Shown one piece after another: positions 56,777-64,000 of a DNA stretch of 64,000 nt (positions within the stretch are counted from its first letter, which is position 1; each line of letters starts with the position of its first letter). The stretch spans positions 24,677,278-24,741,277 of the forward strand of contig CM039508.1 in assembly GCA_022432975.1 (NCBI GenBank). Direction: 5' to 3'. The DNA comes from Begonia masoniana (taxonomy: Eukaryota; Streptophyta; Magnoliopsida; Cucurbitales; Begoniaceae). Made by a program: the position numbers and the translations under genes. The notes beneath the pieces were generated by a model. That model made no database searches. It worked only from the letters and a program-made list of their open reading frames with translations, and was not told the DNA's origin.

Positions 56777-57740
56777 TTTAACGCCCCCGAACCCGCTCCA
56801 GCTCGGTGCGCTACTTGACTCACACTCCCCACGTTTAAAACAAAATTTAAAATAATTTTTGATAAAATTTCGACTCGATTTTTGGGTTTTTCGAACCTTC
56901 GAAAACGGTTGGAAAATGTGCGTGAAATACGCGCAAAACGTGTCGGAAAAGATCGGGTTAAAATATATTTGAAAAATAAAAATTTTGAAAAAAAATCAGA
57001 ATGGCCCACTCTTGGGCGCACGTCACCCAGGCAGCGCACGCGCATCGCTCGCTGTCGCTGCGTGCATCGCGCGCGTAGCAAAGCGCTGCCTGCGATCGAT
57101 CGGCGCACAGAGTCGATCGATCAGGGAGCTCTCTATTTTTCCCGATCAATCGGCCATGGCGCTGCGATCGATCGGCCATGGCGCTGCGATCGATCAGCCA
57201 TGGCAACTCCTGTGCGCCACGCGTGGCACCTCCTGCGTGCCACACCCGCGCCATGCACGTGCCACGCTCGGCCACGCCCTGCGTCTGGCGCGCCACCCTC
57301 GGCCACCAGCGCACCACCTTCACTTTTTTTTTTCATTTTTCTCCAAACCACTCACACCCAAAATTTTCCCCTACCATTCCCGACATCCCCGACTCCGTGA
57401 CACGTAAAAATCTCAAAACAATCGACTCCGAAACGTCAGCAAAAATGTACAAACAATTGAAAACTGACGTTGTTTACTATACAAAAAAACGAGCGGCATA
57501 ACGACTATAATTTTCTAAAACCAAACCTAAAATTCATAAAACACGTTCAAAGAGACTCCAAAACAATTCTCAAACCACATTTACAAAATCAAACCAACAA
57601 AATAATCAAATACTTCAAACATGCAGAATAGTTAGAAAACTATACACAATCCTAAAATACCGAACCACACACTTCCCCGAGGACCCTAGTCGAGGTGCCC
57701 CAACAACTGCCCGCGCCGGCGTGCCTCGTGCGTCTCTCAC
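56777..57740 (-). repeat. 5' LTR of family B copy 2, interrupted
   Basis: Aligns with the first ~960 bp of the 3' LTR. The terminal TG has become TT (TTTAACGCCC). GATCGATCGGC palindromes lie at about 57092-57200. The LTR stops at 57740 (CTCAC), where a plus-oriented family C-type LTR begins. Confidence 0.85.
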
Positions 57741-59783
57741 TGTAACACCCGACAATTTCGGCCAGGTGATTTTCTTAACCATTTTAATTGTCACACTTTT
57801 TATTGACTTTTATGATTTTAAATTTAATGCCAAGACTTATTTATTACAAGTTGAGTGAAACTACCAGTTCTTCAGCCTCCACTTCGACAATCCACGCTCT
57901 AGGTAAGATTTAGACAATGTAGTTACAGGGTAGTTACTTAGAGCTCTGTCTTCAGCTAGAACTTGAGGTTTCGGATTCTTCACTAACAGAGTAATGGTAG
58001 TGACAATCATGATCTGTGTTTAGTAATAGCATTTCCGATTCAATTATGGACATTTAGATAACAGACCATGTTTAGTTGTTATACTTAATCAGGTTATTAG
58101 GTTCTAGAAGTTTAATCTGTACACACTAGGAGCTTGACTAGGAAGATTAGAAATATTTATGTTAGATACTAGGATGACTTTTAATTAGGTTTTGATTTAA
58201 CACTGTAACGTGAAATGTTTCTAGGTGAAAAAGTTTGAAGAGAAGTGCTCAAGTTGCTAGGGAAACCAGGTAAGTGAGTGAATAAGATTTCCGGCCATTA
58301 AGGCCCTGCATCACAAGGGTACTAGGTAGAAGTTGTCTATGAGGTTTAAAGATTTTCTGTGCTATTGTCTGTTTAGTTATGGTGCTCGAGTTGATGTTAT
58401 GATCCTTTGATGAATGAATGGCTTGTTCAGTAGTCTGATGAACTAAGATTACTCATGCATCATGAATGTTTTCCCAAGTATATGAAAATGTTTTAAGTGC
58501 ATGATTTCTCCCATGAACAAGATATGAATATGAAACTTATGCAACAAAGATTAAAAGAGGGTTGGGGGCGGTTTGGCGTATGTCACTGTTCAAAAGGAGG
58601 ACCATGAATACGACCCGCAAGGGACTATGTACACTCTCACTGTCAACCCCATTTTCGGCACAAATCCTCCCTTAATCCATATGATGAAAACGATGAACAT
58701 GAACAAGAACAAGAACACGAAAAGATCATGAACATGTGTTTCTTTAACTTATGCATTCATGCATACATGTTAGCATTGCATTCCTTACTAAGCATTAGGC
58801 TTATAGTCTAAACCTTATGATGTAGGTGAAGAACTACCAGGTGAGAATTTCAAGTCTAATGAGGATGATTAAGGCTGGTTGCTGAAAGGTGCTCAGGGTG
58901 ACAGATTGGTGGCTAGGAAGGCGATTTCAACTCCTGGTTACTACTTTTATCATGTTAGTGAGGTTATGAATACTGAGGTCTATGTAGGATGTTTTCTTAA
59001 AACAATGGATACTGGAACCTGACTGACTAACTTCTGAGTTTGAGAATGATCGTGAAATGATAGAATGATCTGTTTTGTTAGAGTCTCTCGCTACACGTAT
59101 TCTAAATGAGATTATGGTCCAACTGTGTGTTAGTTTATTCAGTCATGTTAAAGTTTATGAAAGTCTGAAAGTTTCCTATCTATCGGATGAAGTCTTCCAT
59201 TGGATTGTGTCTTCCATCGGATGAAGTCTTCCATCGGATGAAGCCTTCTATCATATGAAGTCTCCATCGGATGAAGTCTTCCATCGGATGATGTCTTCTA
59301 ACAGAATGAAGTTTAATGAGTCACGTGCTGTGCATGTGTCAATCGGTAGAAGTCAATATAAGTCTTGTCGTTTTGTGATCGGATGAAGTTTAATGAGTCA
59401 CGTGCTGTGCATGTGTCAATTGGTAGAAGTCGATATAAGTCTTGTCGTTGTGTGATCGGATGAAGTTTAATGAGTCACGTGCTGTGCATGTGTCAATCGG
59501 TAGAAGTTGATATAAGTCTTGTCGTTTTGTGATCGGATGAAGTTTAATGAGTCACATGATGAGCATGTGTCAATCGGTAGATGTAGGTTTTTCTATTACT
59601 AGTAGGAGTATGTATTAAGTCTTGTCGTCTTATGATCGGAATCAAGTTTAATGGAATACGTGGGATGCATGTGTCAATCGATAGGAGCGTGCACCATGCC
59701 TTGTCGTTTTGTGATCAGTAGATGTCCTTGAGTTTCCTATTCTCTTCGGCTAAGTGTCTTAACGTTTTCTACTTATTGGGTTT
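57741..59783 (+). mobile_element. family C-type LTR in plus orientation, truncated
   Basis: Starts TGTAACACCCGACAATTTCGG and follows the reverse complement of the 36498-38982 LTR for about 2 kb, up to CTACTTATTGGGTTTT. It then stops without the expected ~230 bp of LTR end. It contains a 77-bp tandem repeat (four units from 59308) and G-box/GCN4-type sites. Confidence 0.85.
59308..59615 (+). repeat. 77-bp tandem repeat, four units
   Basis: Units begin GAAGTTTAATGAGTCACGTG at 59308, 59385, 59462 and 59539. Each holds a TGAGTCACGTG site and most hold TTGTCGTTTTGTGATCGGAT. The fourth unit has CACATG in place of CACGTG. Confidence 0.88.
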
Positions 59784-60631
59784 TGATAAGTGTGTATTTT
59801 ACACACTTATTTATACTTTTGTATACTTGTTCTGATAAGTTTTTCCTCGAGTGGTTGAAGAAATTTGACAAATTGTGTGTAAGTGTGCAGAGATTGTATT
59901 TAGAACAGAAGGTGGAAAAGAAGTAAAGATTATGGAGAACTAGAGAAATGGAGAACAATTACACTAAACTAGTAGCGGCAGCGATCGATCTCTATGCATA
60001 TGAAGAGATTGATCGCTATGTGACTTGAAGGAGGCAGCGATCGATCTCTAGGAAATGCAGAGATCGATCGCTGATCAAATTAACAGATTTGGCAAGAGCA
60101 ATTAATTCAATTTTGACCGTCAACTTGAGGAAGGAAAGAATCCAAGCCACTGATCGACACCAAAGAAAGGGAAAGAAAATAAAAATCCAAAGACAGAGAA
60201 AGATTCGGGGGGGAGAGTGCGATTTCTTAGAGAACGCAACAGAGAGGAGCGCTCAGATTCTGGCAAGCAGCAGATCCGGTTTTGGAGCAATTTTGGAAAG
60301 AAATAGATTAGTCGGTTGGGCGATTTTGGCAGGAGACGATCCTTCGATTTTAAAAGAGCGAGGCAGCTAGCAGATTCGGGGGGAACTTGGCGATTGAGAA
60401 TCTGCGATTTTGGGGGACTCGGGCGAGCTCTGTTCGGAGAGCTGGGATTGAAGCAGAGCCTTGGGGGATTCTGTTCAGCGACGTTGAGAGCTTCGACAGA
60501 GCGATCAACTGTCGGCGATTGAGGGCAAGCGAAGATCCGGCGATTCGGCGAGCAAAAGCGCACCGATTCTGGCGAGCAGCGATCTGCTGTCGGCGAGCAG
60601 CGAGAAGCGAGGTCGTCGATTCAACTGGAGG
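59784..60631 (+). other. unassigned insertion, possibly an LTR 5' part
   Basis: Starts TGATAAGTGTGTATTTTACACAC, a palindromic start that could be an LTR terminus. It is followed by GCGATCGATCTC motifs (59990-60070) and a GA/CG-rich segment (60130-60630). Open frames there overlap on both strands and have simple composition, so I do not call a gene. Confidence 0.35.

Positions 60632-60689
<58 letters not shown>
60632..60689. repeat. poly(A) run of 58 bases
   Basis: An uninterrupted A58 joins two unrelated sequences. It may be a retroposition tail or an assembly artefact. Confidence 0.95.
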
Positions 60690-60691
<2 letters not shown>

Positions 60692-61291
60692 GAAATGAAA
60701 CATACCTTCAATGCCGACAAGAAAATCCTAGTTTTTGTGTGTAGGCCCTAAGGCAATACAACTCTACTTACCTGGCCCCTGGAATTACTTGGTTGCTAGC
60801 TACTTCGGTTTAGCTCAACCCTAAAATCGGAGCAGTATGTTAGTTATACTTCATTCTAAAAACCAGGAGTTAAGGAAATAAATTATGGAGTTCGATCTCG
60901 TGCATTCCCACTTCCCACGAAACCCGAATCATACTAAATCATGAGCGTTTTCCTCGAAACTTCATACATTGTATTCCCTCATCTATCTACTACTAAATCA
61001 CAAGAAACGAGGAGAGTTCCACCTAGTTGAAGGAAATCGAACAGGGGAATCGCCTGGAAATCCTGCTGCTCGAGCTGAAAAACCGAGAAGGAAAGTGAGG
61101 GAAAGGGTGGCGGCTACCGTGAAATAACTCAAAACCTCTTTTCCTTAATACGTTATCCACTTTTTGAAATTTCCAATTACTCATGGCCCTTGTCTATTCA
61201 TCCACCCAAACCCTACAGTTAATATTGCCATAATAAAATGCCCATTAGCTACAGAGATATGAGAATTGTCTATAATAAACCGGGTATTGAC
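60690..61291 (-). mobile_element. LTR 3' fragment related to the 28149-30391 solo LTR
   Basis: Shares landmarks with the right end of that LTR in the same order: GTGTAGGCCCTAAGGCA, TACTTACCTGG, GTGGCGGCTAC, then AAACCGGGTATTGACA. The first ~1.6 kb of the LTR is missing. Confidence 0.6.
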
Positions 61292-61423
61292 ATCTGCCCT
61301 AAATGCAATTGTTAAAACAACATTCGTTTTTTAGTCATACTATAAACCAAGGAACAATATTCGCTATAAACCGAAGTTTAGTTGTTTCAAAATTTTCCTG
61401 AGAATCAAGATAAAAATCCATTA
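61292..61423. other. unassigned sequence before the gap
   Basis: AT-rich, no recognisable feature. Confidence 0.3.
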
Positions 61424-61523
61424 NNNNNNNNNNNNNNNNNNNNNNNNNNNNNNNNNNNNNNNNNNNNNNNNNNNNNNNNNNNNNNNNNNNNNNNNNNNNN
61501 NNNNNNNNNNNNNNNNNNNNNNN
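61424..61523. other. assembly gap (100 N)
   Basis: Exactly 100 N, the usual placeholder for a gap of unknown length. Confidence 1.
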
Positions 61524-62160
61524 AGAAAGTGTAACAAAATGATGACCGTAAAGTCTCAATTGTTGTACCTACACTGCGGTATTCTCAGTTTCTATCTTCA
61601 CCTCTTGAATTGTTCTGCCTCTTGCTCTCACTCTTTTCCTCAAAATTGACCTAATCGTCCCAATCATTTTCCCACCCGTCTTTTATTAGCCGATCTAGCG
61701 TGTAAGACCATTGGCCGAGCCTTCCTACACGCATCCGCCCAATGGTTTTAATGGCATTCTCTTCGTCCCACCGTCATCCCCAATCCTGATCCCAACCTTG
61801 AGCAGACCCACAATGTATTGGTGGCCGAGGCTGAATCAGGTTGTGCCATTCAAGCTCGTGATAACCCAATTCTGCCATGCGCTCGTCTTCCTCCACATCA
61901 GCATCCCCCTTCCTCCAAAGACGAACTGTTTAGAATTGAGAAGTAAAGCGCAGTGATCGGTGTTGCTAGCTTGTCCAATGAAGGGATTTGGACGAAAAAG
62001 TTCCCTTCGATGTGAGAAGGCTTGTGTTGCACCTCTCACTATTGGGGATGGAGCGCAAAATAGTAACATGCGCATTTTGGATGAATTTAGGATATTGACT
62101 CTGAGCAGTTTATAGGTTACTCGTTAAGAATCGGGTGAGTTGAGATATGTTCCATCGAGT
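61524..62160. other. unassigned sequence after the gap
   Basis: Moderate GC content. An 81-codon frame (61711-61956) has no recognisable domain and overlaps an equally long antisense frame. It may be part of the LTR that ends at 62918. Confidence 0.3.
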
Positions 62161-62918
62161 GAAGATGTTTGATGATTATAGTGTTTAAGCCATCAGATGA
62201 TGAAAGTGCTATTTTGTCGTCTAGCGATCGGCAGATATAGTGTTTAAGCCATCGGATGATGAAAGTGCTATTTTGTCGTCTAGCGATCGGCAGAAGTAGT
62301 GTTTAAGCTATCGGATGATGAAAGTGCTATTTTGTCGTCTAGCGATTCGGCAGATGTAGTGTTTAAGCCATCGGATGATGAAAGTGCTATTTTGTCGTCT
62401 AGCGATCGGCAGATGTAGAGTGTTTAAGCCATCGGACGATGAGAGTGTTATTTTGTCGTCTAGTGATCGGCAGATGTAGTGTAATAAGTCACCGGATGAT
62501 GAGGATGTTATTTGTCGTTTAGTGACCGCGTCGTGTTTTAATTATTCGCGTGAGATGCACATGACCACCGGATGATGTACCCTTATTTCATCGGATGATG
62601 TAGAGAGTTTCTCCACCGGATGATATAAACACGGTTTTGTCGTCTAGTGACCGGTAGATGTGGTTCATTCTTCTATCGGTAGATGCAGTCTATAGCTTAA
62701 AGTTTTCCCTCCACTAGCCGATACACATTGTACTGCCTGCCGGCAGATATGTAATGTTTCCCTTTGCCGATTGAGGCTTAGCGAATCGCATATGACATCT
62801 TGAGTTAAATTATGTTTCAAAAAAATACACTACTAATAATGAATCATGTATGAGTAATGAGGATTAAATGATTAAGAAAGATACGGATTATGTGAAGATC
62901 CTTTCCGGGGTTGTTACA
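62161..62918 (+). repeat. 5' LTR (3' portion) of a plus-strand Tekay-like element
   Basis: Ends CCGGGGTTGTTACA directly before the primer site. The start of the LTR is not identified and may lie in the gap. It carries a 59-61-bp tandem repeat (62183-62530) and CGGATGATG motifs. Confidence 0.75.
62183..62530 (+). repeat. 59-61-bp tandem repeat, six units
   Basis: Units start GTTTAAGCCATCGGATGATG at 62183, 62242, 62301, 62361, 62422 and (diverged) 62481. Each contains TTGTCGTCTAGCGATCGGCA. Confidence 0.9.
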
Positions 62919-62922
62919 ATTA

Positions 62923-62934
62923 TGGTATCAGAGC
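62923..62934 (+). promoter_or_regulatory. primer-binding site of the plus-strand element
   Basis: TGGTATCAGAGC, matching initiator methionine tRNA, four bases after the LTR end. Confidence 0.9.
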
Positions 62935-63081
62935 AAAACCGGGTTCTAAAATCGATTCTGCAGACTGCCTCCCAGCACTGACTGTCACATGAGCACACTT
63001 CAGCAACTGTAAGTATTTATGATTTCAGTATATGTCATTAAGTTAAGATATATCTGTAATGATTTGTCTAGGAATCCCAAA

Positions 63082-64000
63082 ATGGTTAGAGGTCAGCAGA
63101 GAGAGACCAATGAGGATAGCAATGCTATTGCTCAGTTGACAGAGTTGGTCATGCACCAATCTCACCAGATCGAACGACTGATGCTGCTAGAGAGGAACAA
63201 GACAACTCCAGTACTAATACAACTCATGATCATGGGGGTGAGCGTTTCCACCGGCTTCGACCCCCGGTGTTTAATGGACATGTTTCAGATCCTATTTATG
63301 CTGAGGAGTGGGTTCGAAAGATAGAAGACATGTTTAAGTACGCAAAGGTTGATGAAGGAGATAAGGTCACATATGCTGTTTTTCATTTGGAATTAAGTGC
63401 AAGACATTGGTGGGACCCAATCCAGAACACCGCTAATACCGGAGCTATGACCTGGGAAATGTTTAAGACTGCTTTCTTTGATAAGTACTTCAATAGGATT
63501 GTTCGGGCCAATAAGAAGAAGGAGTTCATGAATCTGCGACAAACTGGCTCTGTGACGGATTACATATGCAAATTTGATGCTTTATTACGGTTTGCTCCTC
63601 GTATGATTGAGGATGACGAGGACAAGATTTACCAATTTGTTCAAGGACTGAAGCCGAGTCTGTACATGAAAGTGAAGACTGCTGGAATACACAATGTACC
63701 TTATGGTGAAGTGACGACTAAGGCCTTGGAGCTGGAAGAGGCAGAAATGACAGCATATGCACAGCGTGAGCAGCTAAGAAAACTCACGAAGGACACTCAG
63801 CCGCCACCACGTCAGAACAAAGGTTGGCAGCCGCAACAGAATAGGGGACCACAACAACAACAACAAGGTATAAAGAGACCTTTCAACCAGAATGATGACC
63901 AAGGAAAAGGGAAGAGGCCTCTGGCACCTTTATGCCCCACCTGTCAGAAGAACCACCCCGGCGAATGCAAGTTGCGTTCTGGCCGCTGTTTCAGATGTGA
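63082..64000 (+). pseudogene. Tekay-like gag, frameshifted, runs off the window
   Basis: The ATG at 63082 (MVRGQQRETNED) opens the gag. A one-base shift at about 63180-63195 moves the family reading into another frame, which then stays open to the window end. That frame reads ERFHRLRPPVFNG, YAVFHLELSARHWWDP, FKTAFFDKYFNRIVRANKK, FDALLRFAPRMIEDDEDKIYQF, a Gln/Pro-rich linker, and the start of the zinc region (CPTCQKNHPGEC, then CFRC at the edge). The protein is close to the family C gag on the minus strand (42310-43443) but comes from an element with a different LTR. Only this shift and the window edge prevent calling it intact. Confidence 0.87.

Larger units (their letters stand above)
46726..57740 (-). 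mobile_element. Tekay-related gypsy element, family B copy 2, right LTR interrupted
   Basis: Minus-strand element: 3' LTR 46726-49253, polypurine tract, pol 49256-52690, gag 52690-56615 split by a solo LTR, primer site 56762-56773, then a 5' LTR from 56777 that is cut at 57740 by a plus-strand LTR of family C type. Gag and pol match copy 1 (27178-33864) closely. All frames are broken. Its right target duplication is not in view. Confidence 0.87.

Noticed and set aside
60089..60720. Overlapping frames including poly-Phe and poly-Lys ends
   Set aside because: They run through the 58-A homopolymer and simple CG/GA sequence; no domain.
61711..61956. 81-codon frame as a gene
   Set aside because: An antisense frame of the same length overlaps it, no domain is seen, and it adjoins an assembly gap.
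57741..62918. Treating 57741-62918 as one 5.2-kb LTR of the 63082 gag element
   Set aside because: The left part follows family C, whose expected end does not match CCGGGGTTGTTACA at 62918; the two ends belong to different LTR families.

Overview
This window is nuclear DNA of a flowering plant, most likely a eudicot. It carries an intron-containing gene for a plastid Rossmann-fold protein (closest in memory to Arabidopsis At2g34460), a tRNA-Arg(ACG), a captured pentatricopeptide-repeat (PPR) fragment, and dense nests of Ty1/copia and Ty3/gypsy LTR retrotransposons plus hAT and Mutator-like DNA elements. The species cannot be told from the sequence alone. There is one 100-N assembly gap (61424-61523). 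Several stretches look noisy or duplicated in ways that suggest local assembly problems.

Left arm (1-9800), gene-bearing: a 2.7-kb solo LTR with perfect 5-bp target duplications (103-2782); a Pack-MULE (3324-4272) carrying a PPR fragment; the only intact protein gene (4427-6774, five exons); a tRNA-Arg gene (7086-7159); a 1.4-kb non-autonomous hAT element with 8-bp target duplications (7284-8704); and an 845-bp foldback Mutator-like element with 10-bp target duplications (8934-9778).

Middle-left (9800-25570): remains of a hAT transposase gene on the minus strand, split by an old copia-type LTR, which is itself split by a nearly complete 10.4-kb SIRE/Maximus-type copia element (12433-22793, TSD TTGCC). 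That element has an extra open frame in the env position. Its left LTR and flank are preceded by a noisy second copy of the same sequence (9963-11815).

Middle-right (25571-57740): a nest of minus-strand gypsy elements. An Athila-type element is the oldest host. It has received a complete Tekay-type chromovirus (36498-46390, TSD CAATA) and a second Tekay-related family twice (27178-33864, left-truncated; 46726-57740, right LTR interrupted). Each copy of that second family carries an unrelated solo LTR inside its gag gene (28149-30391, TSD AAAGC; 52847-55708, TSD CTGCA). All gag and pol frames here are broken by stops and frameshifts.

Right arm (57741-64000): plus-strand LTR fragments, a 58-bp poly(A) run, the gap, and the start of another plus-strand Tekay-like element whose gag runs off the end of the window.

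The most unusual signal is regulatory. LTRs of four different families, one copia and three gypsy, carry repeated copies of the same ~20-bp module (consensus TTGTCGTYTWGYGATCGG followed by GATG-type motifs). Tandem arrays of bZIP-type sites accompany it in some LTRs (eight TGACGTCA in one LTR; repeated CACGTGACTCA in another family). This looks like LTR promoter sequence shared between retrotransposon superfamilies.
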